Assembly (NCBI GenBank): GCA_009763385.1
Contig: VDCT01000326.1
Location: forward strand, 1,488,001-1,552,000
Source of the DNA: Coix lacryma-jobi var. lacryma-jobi
Lineage: Eukaryota > Streptophyta > Magnoliopsida > Poales > Poaceae
DNA: 64,000 nucleotides
Direction: 5' to 3'
Shown here: positions 22,880 through 33,900 of the stretch, piece after piece
Position numbering within the stretch: the stretch's first letter is position 1
Layout of the letters: every line of letters begins with the position of its first letter
The notes under the pieces: generated by a model
The model's database searches: none
What the model saw: the letters and a program-made list of their open reading frames with translations, nothing else
Told to the model about the DNA's origin: nothing
Translations under genes and position numbers: made by a program

Positions 22880-25800
22880 TCACAGATTAGACACCAGTGT
22901 TACAAAAGTTAGGAGCAAACCTCTCAATAACAACACTATCATCATCGTTGCTAGCTTCCATACCTCTTGGATATCTTCATGTACATGCTGGCTTTTACCA
23001 ATGTGTTGGATAAAAGCAAGCGAGTTCAGACGCTCAAGCTCAAGGAGGTCTTTTAGTTGTTTGCTCGCGCTTGTGACACAAATGTGTGGGTGTATCCAGG
23101 TGCTTGATGTTGCAACCAAATAGTTCAAGGGACACTCAACGTTGTCTCTTGAGTGCATCTGCTCCACCGAATAGGAGGGACCAATGGAGCGCTGACGCTT
23201 TGCTTGGGGTCTCTTAGTTCTGATCACCTCGTTTTCTCTCAGATTTTGCTTGCTTGCTCCGTCTCGACTACCAGATCTACAACTTCTGCTTTCAGTTGTT
23301 TTTGGCATCCCAGTTTGTACAGCTGCACTCGTTTTTATATGCTGAGACAAAACGGTTTCCCCTAACCTGTAATCTGAAGCTTTATGATCATCAAAAGGGA
23401 TGGCAGTTTTGCTTATCTGCGTGCTGCCTGAGTCAGTAGGTGTGGGTGATACACCAGTTCCAGATCTACGGCTTCTTTTGCTTTCAGTTGTTTTTGGCAT
23501 CTCAGTTTGTATGGGTGCACTCGTTTTTAGATGCTGAGACAAAACGGTTTCCCCTGACATGTAATTTGAAGCTTTATAATCATCAAAAGGGATGACCGTT
23601 TTGCCTGCTTGTGTGCTGCCTGAGTCAGTGTGTGTTGGTGATACACCAGTTTCAGATCTACGTCTTCTTCTGCTTTCAGTTGTTTTTGGCATCCTAGTTT
23701 GCACAAATGCACTTGTTTTTATATGCTGAGACAAAATGGTTTCCTCTGACCTGTAATTTGAAGCTCCATGATCATCAAAAGGGATGACCGTTTTGTCTGT
23801 CTGTGTGCTGCCTGAGTTAGTGTGTGTGGGTGATACACCAGTTTCAGATCTACGACTTCTTTTGCTTTCAGTTGTTTTTGACATCCCAGTTTGCACAGGT
23901 GCACTCGTTTTTATATGCTGAGACGAAACAGTCTCTGACCTGTAAATTGAAGCTTCATGATCATCAAAAGGGATGACTGTTTTGCATGCCTGCATGCTGC
24001 CAGTGGGTGTGGCTGATACACCAGTTTCAAATCTACGGCTTCTGCTTTCAGTTGTTTTTGACATCTCAGTTTGTACAGGTGCACTCGTTTTTATATACTG
24101 AGACGAAACGGTTTCCCCTGATCTGTAACTTGAAGCTTTATGATCATCAAAAGGAATGACTGCTTTGCCTGCCTGCATGCTGCCTGAGTCAGTGGGTGTG
24201 GGTGATACACCAGTTTCAGATCTACGACTTCTTTTGCTTTCAGTTGTTTTTGGCATCCCAGTTTGTATAGATGCACTCGTTTTTATATGCTGAGACGAAA
24301 CGGTTTCCTCTGATCTGTAACTTGAAGCTTTATGATCATCAAAAGGAATGACTGCTTTGCCTGCCTGCATGCTGCCTGAGTCAGTGGGTGTGGGTGATAC
24401 ACCAGTTTCAGATCTACGACTTCTTTTGCTTTCAGTTGTTTTTGGCATCCCAGTTTGTATAGATGCACTCGTTTTTATATGCTGAGACGAAACGGTTTCC
24501 TCTGACCTGTAATTTGAAGCTTTATGATCATCAAAAGGGATAACTGTTTTTCCTGCCTGCGTGCTGCCTGAGTCAGTGGGTGTGGGTGATACACCAGTTT
24601 CAGATCTATGGTTTCTTTTGCTTTCAGTTATTTTTGACATCCCACTTTGTAGAGGCGCTCTCGTTTTTATATTCTGAGACGAAACAGTGTTCCCTGACCT
24701 GTAATTTGAAGCTTTATGGTCATTAAAAGGGATGACTGCTTTGCCTGCCTGCATGCTGCCTGAATCGGTGGGTGTGGGTGATACATCTGAAACGATACCC
24801 TGCAGGTCCAAGGAGGACAGAGTTACCATATACGTATTTCACATCAACCAATCATATTTGCTAACATCACTAGAGACAAAAGATGACATGTTCCTGATAA
24901 TAAGGGTGATTTATTTTAAAATGTTTGTATGGAAAAAAACCTGTGGGGTGGTGTCTTCAAAGGTACTTATCATCTTCTTCACCGAACTACTTGATTTGCT
25001 CTCTGGTATGCTGTTCCCTTTCTTGGCGCCACTGGGATCTTCCAAGCTTAAGGTGTCTCTAACACCCCTTTGCAGCAACAAGTCTCTTGGGGCCTTCTTC
25101 ATCCGTGGATCCACATTTATTCCAGAGAACACAGCCCTCTCTTGCAAATCATCCAGTGACAAACTCTTCCGAAGCTTAGATCGTTCAGCTCCTTTGCTTT
25201 GAATGTTGGAAATCTTCTCTATGAGACGTTTAGACAATGGGCTGTCTAACAAGTTTGGAAGTTGTCGATAAGAATAGAAAACAGAATTATCAATATTCTC
25301 CCTATCAACTATGCACTCCATTAGTTACTACATTTTACATTCCATTTATTTGAAGAGTGAGGCATGCACTAACATATTGATGGATCATATGCAAACAGTA
25401 AGATGGCTAAACCACTATGTTTCTAATGAAATCCACACTGACACCACATATGTGAGCCACTGCTCTACTTGAAGCCCTGTGTACAACATCAAGGGAATGC
25501 AAAGAAATACTAACAGATGGATCTTATATTATTAGCCTATTTGGAGACAAATGAACATCATGACACCACATCTAGTCAGATAAGTCTATAACATGAAGGC
25601 ATATAATTTGTGCAACAGATCTCCAATTGGTTGCTTGCAACTAACAAAAATGAAAATGCACCAACCTAGGAGGAACTAGGCGGTTTTTCATTGTTAACAA
25701 AGAGAAACGACACCCAAATTCGAGTAGAAGAGGACTTGAACCTGCACCCAACTAGTTGAGCTAGGTTCACTTCCTGTTGCTTGCAACTAACATAAGACAC

Positions 25801-27048
25801 AATTTGAATAAGCAAACATTACTAGTTTACCTGGAAAATTGAGTTCATTGCCATCCCCCAGCAGCTCTTGTTGTTTCCTTTTCATTGCAGAATTTCTCTA
25901 AATAAATAGTACAACACAAATTATATATATATTACTTTATATTATTGAAATTATCAAGAATATTGTCCCTGGAGTTTTAACAGGGCATCCCAGAAGGAGC
26001 CATCTTACCATTTCTTGGATTCGCTTACGGTCATCATCATTGAGTAAGAACCGAACCTGAAGAATTATTATTCCTCCACTATCAAGAGTAAATACTGCAT
26101 CAATAGTTCCTGACTCCACAATCGCTTTTGTCTTCAGCTCTGTGGTGATTTTCAAAACACATCAATTAGTATATACTGGTAAGTACAAAAAGAACAGAGA
26201 ATAATCAGCTAAAAAAACCTGATTTTGATATCAATTCCCTGTCTGCATTGTACAGCATTACTACCATACTCTCCCGAAGTGATGTAACAGGGCTGCACAC
26301 CACACATATATTTGGTTGTGATGAAAATGAATGCATGATGCACTAGTCAAATATCAATTAAAGTAATATATGAAAATGAGCTTACAAAGATAAATCATCT
26401 TGTTCTATGCTTCCACTGTATTCTCTTTTGCCCACAGCGACTGCATCCAAAATGTAATTTGTATATAATACATAAGATTAGCAAATGGAAAGCAAAACAA
26501 GGAAAAGAAGTAGAATTCAGAGATCCAAACCTTGCAAGAACAGAGGGCTGATGCCTGGTGGTTGAGTGGCTGCAAAGTAAAAGGGAAAATGGAAAAAGAA
26601 AAGGAACACAATCAGTTCTTGCTTCCAACAAAACAATACAGGATTTTTTTTTTCAGATATAGAAGTAAAACATAGTTACGAATCATAGGACAAAAATTTG
26701 CCTGAGATATGGATGCTTCCAGGCATTCTTTCCGAATTTCTGGTTGGTGCTGCACAGAAGCCCTACAATACTAATCTTCTAGAGCATGGAGAAGAAGATA
26801 CACCAGCTAGTGGATGTCGTTTCGGCAAGCTGGACTTGTGGCTGGCTATCCATAGCCACTGGGTCTCCTGGGACCACAGGAAGAGTTAAAGTTTGGCTCC
26901 TTCTGTTGCTATCAAAAGACATACACCCACAAATTGTGAAGAGAACACCACATGGTTTGCATTAATTGGTTAAGAATATTCCGAATAGGGTTGGGGCCCA
27001 GTTGCAGTCTCAACAATATGTTACATGGCAATCGATGGGCTCACTCAT
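22880..27048 (-). CDS. Unrecognised protein with eight tandem 64-residue repeats
   Basis: Exons read: 26867-26804, 26749-26702, 26569-26531, 26440-26386, 26292-26219, 26139-26009, 25897-25831, 25245-24941 and 24799-22880; all phases close. A first exon of 24 bases at 27048-27025 (ATG, then GT donor) fits the phase but is a guess. The N-terminal third holds a conserved-looking plant-specific part: LWIASHKSSLPKR, SLRESMVVMLYNAD, and a beta-rich segment to LLNDDDRKRIQEM; I know such proteins only as uncharacterised. The last exon (640 codons) encodes eight repeats of about 64 residues and a tail of about 130 residues ending in a hydrophobic stretch (MMIVLLLRGLLLTFV). The intron after 26702 would use a GC donor. 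About 908 residues if the first exon is right. Confidence 0.6.
23270..24784 (-). repeat. Coding minisatellite: eight ~192-bp units
   Basis: Each unit encodes a variant of VSPTPTDSGS, then an AGKTVIPFDDHKASNYR part, then ETVSSQHIKTSAPIQTGMPK and TTESKRSRRSETG. Unit lengths in residues are about 64, 64, 64, 63, 61, 64, 64 and 60. Units 2 and 3 are nearly identical, while 5 and 8 have small in-frame deletions. All indels keep the frame, which suggests the protein is made. Confidence 0.9.
25733..25764 (-). other. tRNA-derived (SINE-like) promoter boxes in an intron
   Basis: The minus strand has TAGCTCAACTAGTTGGG (A-box-like) and, only four bases later, GGTTCAAGTCC (B-box-like). The spacing is shorter than in a tRNA, so this may be a deleted SINE or a chance match. 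It sits in the intron between 25831 and 25245 of the repeat-protein gene. Confidence 0.3.
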
Positions 27049-27310
27049 CACACGAGAACCACGGAACATAAAATTTTCAGCAGAGCAAATCGGGATGAAA
27101 CAGAAGAATTTCACACTGAAGTTTTTCTCTCTTTTAGTTTTGAAGAATCTCTAGAACCAATGCACACAATACCAGTTTGCACCCACACAACCTTCGGACT
27201 CCAGGAGACATCAGTTTACAAGATAGCACAGTACTGTGCTTGTACACAATCCAATCAGGCCCGACAACCTTGACACTAGACACAAGAGATCCAAATGACA
27301 ACTGGTGAGC
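26868..27310. other. Short intergenic stretch between the repeat protein and the small protein genes
   Basis: It should hold the 3' UTR of the small gene and the start of the repeat-protein gene. The CDS ends are so close that the exact 5' end of the latter is unclear. Confidence 0.4.
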
Positions 27311-28881
27311 TCATAAGCTCGGGAGGGATCCTGCTCTGATGAACTCCTTGAGAAGGGCCTTCTCCTCATCGAGTTTCTTCTTCTCAGCAGCACTGTGTGG
27401 CTTGATCTTCCGCTTCTCTTCCAGCATCCATTTGTAGAGCTTGCGCTGGTCATCTTCAGGGATTGGTGGGAGCTCCTTTCTGGGCACAGAGACTGGTTCG
27501 TCAGGCTTCCCAGCAGTTGCAGCAGCAGTAGCAGGATCAGTCGTTGAGTCCTTTCCAGAGTCCTTTTTGTAGGTCCGCACGAGTACATAAGCTACATGTT
27601 ATAGAAAGAATTCAGTAAACACCTAAAGATTTAATTTGAGCAAGCACAAACTTCAGAACTGGAAACATCAGCATCCCAGCACTTAAGTCCAGTGCATATT
27701 TATCTCTTTGATGAAAGAAACATGCTGGCGTAATCATGAACAAAAACATCTGCGCGTTCATAATTGGAGAGTGTAGCCCAAGACCTGTTTTTGTCCCATC
27801 CCTCGCAGATCAATTGAAAGCATTTGAGCCACATTTGGAACACCAGATAACACCACTATGATCAGGTTGCTGTTTGAGAAAAAAAAAAGGAGTATGATCG
27901 GCCCACTATATACGTTGCTATACTAAACACATCACCTTCAATTATGGTTGCATCTCATTTTTACAGGTTCTTTATTGCTTTCTACCGTACCATATTCTAA
28001 GCAGAAAGAACGCTCAGCCTACACTATAGGGGGTAACTAACGCTAACTACTTATTGATTCTGAAGCCAAGTAACTAGAAAAGCGATTCATGGACATAATT
28101 AAGTAGGTGGAGTAGCAACATCTGAAAATCAAAGGCGCTAACAGGAAGTTGTTGGGTCAAAACTCAAAATGTAGAATCAGCCACTACTGCCATCAAGTAG
28201 AGCACCTGTCAATAGAAAAAAAAAATAAGGGAGCAGCTCGTAAGCCATAACGCCCAGGGGCGAAGCTAGTGTATACCATCGGGGTCCACCGACCCCGATG
28301 GATTTTAAACTTTTCAATAGGAATTTAGTGTATATAGTGCTAATGATTGTTAATGACCTCATCTATTTTCAAGCAAGACCCCGATAACTATCTGGTCTAG
28401 ATTCGCCACTGATAACGCCTAAGCACGTTGCTGCTTTTCTCACTAGAGTTGGATTCAAAATACGCTCACCCAAGTGGATCTTACAGCTATTGAAGAGTAC
28501 TAAGTCTTCTCTGAGGAAAATTACGCAGCGGCACTTAAACTTAAACCTAGTCAGACTGGCACGGCAAACACCAAACGGGTGGGATGCTCCTATCACGGCA
28601 TCTCATGGGTACCAAAAAAAAAAATGAACTATAGTCAGCGACAAATCGCGGGACGCAACCCAAATCTGGTAATCTGGTGACCCCAAAGCGAAGCGAACTG
28701 ATGAACGAGGGAGGGAGGGGGGTGAGGCAAGCTGACCTCCGACAAAGAGGTTGGCGGCTAGGAGGAAAGGGAACATGCGGCGCATGAAGCTCTTCCTCGC
28801 CTCGGGCGGCGAAGGTGGAGGCGGGGGCGGGGGCGGTGGCGGTGGCGGACCGGCGGGCTTGGGCTTGCCGTGGGCGGCCAT
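27311..28881 (-). CDS. Small single-membrane-span protein, uncharacterised
   Basis: Two exons, 28881-28737 and 27591-27311, give 426 bases and 141 residues. The start MAAHGKPKPAG leads into a run of about a dozen prolines, then RKSFMRRMFPFLLAANLFVGAYVLVRTYKK, a basic patch followed by one membrane segment split by the intron. The C-terminal half is soluble and charged (RKELPPIPEDDQRKLYKWMLEEKR; KALLKEFIRAGSLPSL). The basic-hydrophobic arrangement would suit an organelle inner-membrane protein, but that is inference. I do not recognise the family. The intron contains a hAT MITE. Donor GTCAGC and acceptor TGTAG are acceptable, and the junction codon closes. Confidence 0.8.
28255..28411. mobile_element. 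hAT-type MITE, 157 bp, with 8-bp target duplication
   Basis: Ends CAGGGGCGAAGCTAG and CTAGATTCGCCACTG are imperfect inverted repeats of about 15 bp beginning CAG, as in hAT elements. It is flanked by a perfect 8-bp duplication ATAACGCC at 28247-28254 and 28412-28419. It lies within the intron of the small-protein gene. Confidence 0.88.
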
Positions 28882-29045
28882 CCCGCTGGAGACCTTCTGT
28901 GTTCGGGGCGGGGGCGGGGGCGAGGGCGAGGGCGACGACGAATGAAAAGTGAGTTGCGCTAAACATCTTTTCCAGGAAGAGGAAATATTTAACTTTATAT
29001 TGCCATCCGTAGCCGAGTGATAACAAATTTGCCTATTAATGTAAA
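28882..29045. other. Upstream region of the small-protein gene
   Basis: GC-rich up to about 28945 (probably 5' UTR), then AT-rich. No gene seen. Confidence 0.35.
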
Positions 29046-29285
29046 GGCTTGTTTAGATGTTGATTTTTTTTAACTTTGCTACTATAGCACTTTCGTTTGT
29101 ATTTGAGAAATATTATTCAATCATGTGCTAACTAGACTCAAAAGATTTATCTCATAATTTACAATTAATCTGTATAATTAGTTATTTATTTTTACCAGCA
29201 TTTAATGCTCTATGTATACGTACAAACATTGATGTGACGGAGAGGGTGAGAAAAATTAGAAGTTGGAAGGAATCTAAACAAGACC
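29046..29285. mobile_element. MITE with GG(C/T)yTTGTTTAGAT ends
   Basis: Left end GGCTTGTTTAGAT and right end ATCTAAACAAGACC are inverted repeats around an AT-rich, non-coding 240-bp body. No clear target duplication. Confidence 0.65.
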
Positions 29286-29661
29286 TGAATAAAGGATTAA
29301 TTTTTTTAAAACTCTAACACAATCCTCCAACACGGATACTATTGTGGGAAAAAAACTCACACCGTCTGAAAAAAAAATCTATAAATCATCATCTAAAGAG
29401 TATTATTTAAATAAAAATAATTCTTTATATCTTTCAGCGATTCTATAAATCATCATTTAGAGGGTCCATCTAAATCATTTAGAGGGCCATTTAAATAGAA
29501 AAGAGTGAAATACGCCCCAGCTCCCTAAAGTTGTCTACAAGTATCGTAGGCTCTGATAGCTTAAACTTATCAACCAAAATCAACACTACTTTTCAGATAT
29601 AGAACCCTAAAGCTGACTGGTTTTTTAACAGACAGATTTTACAGGTTTTTGGAGGATAGTG
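29286..29661. other. AT-rich intergenic DNA
   Basis: Contains several variants of a CATCATTTAGAGGG-like motif near 29387-29490. No gene seen. Confidence 0.3.
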
Positions 29662-29916
29662 AGGTCTTGTTTGACAGAGCTCTGCTAAATTCAACGGAAG
29701 CTTTGTCAAATAATTTTTCAGGGAGAAATAATTTTCTATCAGAGAGTAGTGATTTTCTTTTGATTCCTGAAATGATGAGCTAGAAAAAAAACTTCTTTTA
29801 ATTCTGTAAAGTGATTCTCCAACATGATTTTGAAAATTTATACTAAAGAATCACTTTCAGTCATAAAATCACTTCTTTTATAAAATCAACTTTATAGAGA
29901 ATCAAACATACCCTTA
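29662..29916. mobile_element. Possible MITE with AGGTCTTGTTTGA-like ends
   Basis: Left AGGTCTTGTTTGAC and right ATCAAACATACCCTT are weak inverted ends of an AT-rich stretch with many GTGATT/AATCAC words. Confidence 0.4.
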
Positions 29917-29933
29917 GGTCTTGTTTGAATGTG

Positions 29934-30050
29934 AGGTCTTGTTTGAATGTGCATGTATTTGTCTTAAACCACATAGATTAGAGCGAAACTTAGTTGAAAT
30001 ACACTATAACACATGTGGATAAAACTAAATAATGTACATCCAAACAAACC
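29934..30050. mobile_element. Short MITE next to another MITE
   Basis: Left AGGTCTTGTTTGAATGTGCAT and right ATGTACATCCAAACAAACC are inverted repeats of roughly 19 bp with mismatches. Its right end abuts the next element. Confidence 0.55.
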
Positions 30051-30168
30051 GGGCCTGTTTGGAACGCGGGAATTTTTTCCCGTTCCTGCGTTTTTCCTGT
30101 GAAATTGAACTGTTTCCTGTGAAATTCCTATGTGATTCCTATGAAATTCCTGCGTTCCAAACAGGCCC
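30051..30168. mobile_element. 118-bp MITE with long near-perfect inverted ends
   Basis: Left end GGGCCTGTTTGGAACGC and right end GCGTTCCAAACAGGCCC are perfect inverted repeats of 17 bp; inside, CCTGTGAAATT and related words repeat. Tourist/PIF-like by its ends; no target duplication seen. Confidence 0.85.
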
Positions 30169-30971
30169 TTAGCGGGTAGCAGGCGAATTCCTACCCGTTG
30201 TCATTTCTGAACGCACTCAAATAACTGAATGCAAGGAACATCCTTTCGCTGGAGGCTTTGCCTCACTCGTCACAGAATGAGCTGAGCGCCTGAGCTTCTA
30301 ATTCTGTTTCGATGACAGAAGATCGTCATGCAACATCTTACGTGTTATAAGCACTAGTATATTCAGCACTATTTATATACATACAAATACAACGGATAAA
30401 ATAATCCTGACCGACTTGACGAATCTAGAAGCATGGACCTAAAAGCCAGAGATATACGGCTGGGCTGGGCTAGGCCCAGTTTCTAGGTTACAAACAATCC
30501 AACCACTACCTCCACCTATCCTCTACATTCTACCAGACTAACCTATCCCAGCTTCAGAAGGTAGGGCCTAAAATGACACACGAGCAATTAATTACCTAAT
30601 CTACCTGACATTAAGGTGAGTACAGTTAGCTAGCTCCAAGTAAGATTAAGCACTGTCGTCCACAGCTTCCAAGGCACGGACACCTAGCACCATCAGATCA
30701 AAACATCACAAGATTAGTAAACAAAATCGCAAAAGTTAGTGACTCTAAAAATGTGCTCCTAATGGTTTCAAAAGTTTAACCTGCAGCTCGGAACCCTTAA
30801 TAAGTTAATATGCTCCCTTGATGACAAAGCACACTGGTGCTTAATGTGCAAGTGGGTGGATTGAAAAATCAATCAAACAAAAAACAATGGAAAATCACAT
30901 ACCTGTACAGTAACTTTACAATGGAAATAAATCTTGCTATCTGAAACCGACAAACCCGAAATAATTAATGA
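30169..30971. other. Intergenic DNA and 3' region of the EAF1-like gene
   Basis: The right part, from about 30620, is probably the 3' UTR of the EAF1-like gene. No gene seen. Confidence 0.4.
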
Positions 30972-33900
30972 TCAGCCAGGCCCAGAATTTGAAGGAGCAT
31001 ATACACTGCCTTGAACAACTGGTCTCAGCTGATGCTGAGACTGCAACTGCTCTCTGGCTTGTTGGTTCCACTGGTCACCAACACCATGAGCCTGTATAGG
31101 GAAGCCACCTGAAACTTGCCTTTGCAGCATGTCTTGGCTAGATGATGGCAACAACGTTTCGTACCCAAAAGAAGCATCTTTAGGAGAGCTAAGCAGCTTA
31201 GATGATGAGGCAGCTGAAGTCTGATTCAGTGATGCCTCACGCTTCTGCTGGTTCACAGATGCCAGTACAGGGCTGCACGAATCTGCAGTCTGTGGCATGG
31301 ATGTTGGAACCATCTGATTGTGTCGGACCTGACCGATATGCAAGTCTGTCCTAAAGTCAGAATTCATTTGGCGGTTCTGTTGCACCATTGCTCTCCCAAT
31401 GCTATTCTGTGATGGATTGATCTGCCGCTGCTGCATCTGAGTGGTCAATGTCGATTTAGAATGATGTGGGGGTTGTTGCAAAGGTAACAGGGTATGAGTC
31501 AAAGAACCCTGCATTGAGCCTTGGTGACCAATGTCTGCCACCTTCTTTGGTGACTGAGGCAATGAAGTGACTAGCCTAGGTTGATTCCCAGGTTGAGGCA
31601 TTGACGGTGTTGGTGAAGGGAAAAGTCCTTGGCCATGCTGCACCAATTTTTCAGACACATGGTTTTTTGATGGAGTAGAAGCAGCATTAGCTGGTGTGCT
31701 GTCAATTGGAGGAGTCTGGGGCATCATGTTCCCTCGTCCTAAGCTCTTCATAAGCTTAGCTTGTTGACTACCATGGCTCCTTTGTGGTTGATTCTGTCTA
31801 GACTGCTGTTGTCCATGTTGTTTCTTCTGCTTCTGTTGTGTAGTAGTGGCAGGTTGGTTGGGAAATGAAGAGCTATCCGGCAGATTTTGTGCCACTTGCT
31901 GTCGCTGATGTGGTTTTGAACAAGGGACTGGATTGGCAGACGAGGCTTGGTTCTGCTGCAATTTTTGAGTACCATTCTGCACATTGGGTACTGCACTTGC
32001 TCCAGAAAGATCACTATGCTGTTGAGGTGCCATATGTTGTTGCATTTGTCTTTCTTTAGTTAAGTGCACAACATATGTGTGCTGTTGTGAGCTTGAACTA
32101 GTTGCCTGGATCTGAGAATGGTGTGGATTCCTGAACATGTGTAATGATTGTGACATCTGATGTGGCCGTTGGGGTTGCTGAACAGGTGAAGAACTTGAGA
32201 ATGATGGATTCATGCTGCTAAACTGGACGGTGGCTTGACCACTTCCCTCTGAAACTGGAATGTCAAACTCCGACATCTGCCTATGCTCTTCCATACCCTG
32301 ACCAGGCTACAATACAAGAAAATTTACTATCAGCAACGGCACTAATTTTTCATTAATGACTGCATATCTATAAGCGTAGTGATTAAAAGCTTGATGCAAG
32401 AGTTGAACCACCATTGAACTCAACTTGGACAACAGACAAGAAATCCCTCTCTAGCTATGATGGCATTTCAGAGCGCGTGAAGATTTTTTCAATTTTGGCA
32501 GGTAATACAAACAAAAGTATACAGAACATCAATCAAATGAAACTGACAATAAACAAAATCTCAAACAGAGAAATGAAACAGCAATCCTATAAGAAAATAA
32601 AGGGAGTAAATTGCTAGAGAAAACATATACTCCCTATGATCCAAATTGCAAGTCATCTTGGCTTTTCTGGAATCATAGATTTTGCTATGTACCTAAATAT
32701 ACACTATGTCTAGATACATAGTAAAAGCTAGCTATGTATCTTGAAAAGTCGGAACGACTTACAATTTGGAACAGAGGGAGTAGCTTGTGTACACCACAAT
32801 TTTGGATTAGCAATGAATACTTTATCTTAGAAACAAACTTTTTCCTTGAAATTACTAGAAAGGCCTAAGCGCCTTTTTTGGTTTGCATAAGTACAGCTAG
32901 TTGACTTTGTGCAGTAATAAATAGCAAGACACGCTCAAGCTGAGCATAAAACAGCAAATGTGGCGGAGATGCAGAAGATAGTGGTTAGAAGTATCACCAT
33001 GCAGCAGTTTCATGCATTTCAGGCAATTTATAAGCATATGAAATGTAATAGCAACTCACACGAAATGTTTGCATAGGATCACGTGGCCTCAAGATTGAAT
33101 TGCCATGACCAGATATGGCTCCAGGATGGACACTTACTGCATTGAGCACACCTTGCCCACTATTGGGCAACAGATTTCCAGACGGAACTGCATTTAGCAT
33201 TGCTGGTGAATTAATCCTTGGAAAGCCTGGCCTGGCATCAGGCATACCTCGATTTAGTCCTGCCACCATTCCCATACCAGGGGCAGAAGGTATCATACGG
33301 GCACCTGCACCACAATCAACCCCGGAAGGAATAGTTCCAGGAGCAGAAACTCCAGGCTGATGAAGACTTCTGCCATTGACCATCTGATTATATTGAATCT
33401 TTGGTTGTTCATCACCCTGTATAGAGGTAGGTCTGGGAACACCATATTTCTGAGCATCCCTATACCAGAAATGGCATGGAGAACAACATTATATACAAAC
33501 TCTACAACATAGTCCATTTAACACCGCTAGGTATTGTTCATTTACCTAGGACTATTCAATGTCGAAGGTGACGGTGAATTGCTGCCCAAAACCATAGCAG
33601 GAGATCCTGGTACCCTGGAACTGGAATTCAGATTTGTAGGAGTAGAAGGACCAACAGAACCCTGATGGTTCAGCAGTGTTATCCCATTTGTATGAGAACC
33701 TGGCAGTATTATCCCATTTGTAATAGAATCAAGGTTTGGACTTGTTACATCACAGAGATCAAGGGGCCTGTTTAAGTTTAGAAAAAAATATAAAGACAAT
33801 GTTTAGATGCTGGTTAACGGGTTTGGAGTTGTAACAGAAACTATATATAGCACATAAAGGTGACATATTTCAGATATGTCCACAACAATGGAATTCAAAG

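Noticed and set aside
23270..24784. CRISPR-like array
   Set aside because: Units are directly adjacent coding repeats without spacers, in a plant gene.
26698..26889. Plus-strand 63-codon frame
   Set aside because: The minus strand here has exons whose phase fits the repeat-protein gene; no support for a plus-strand product.
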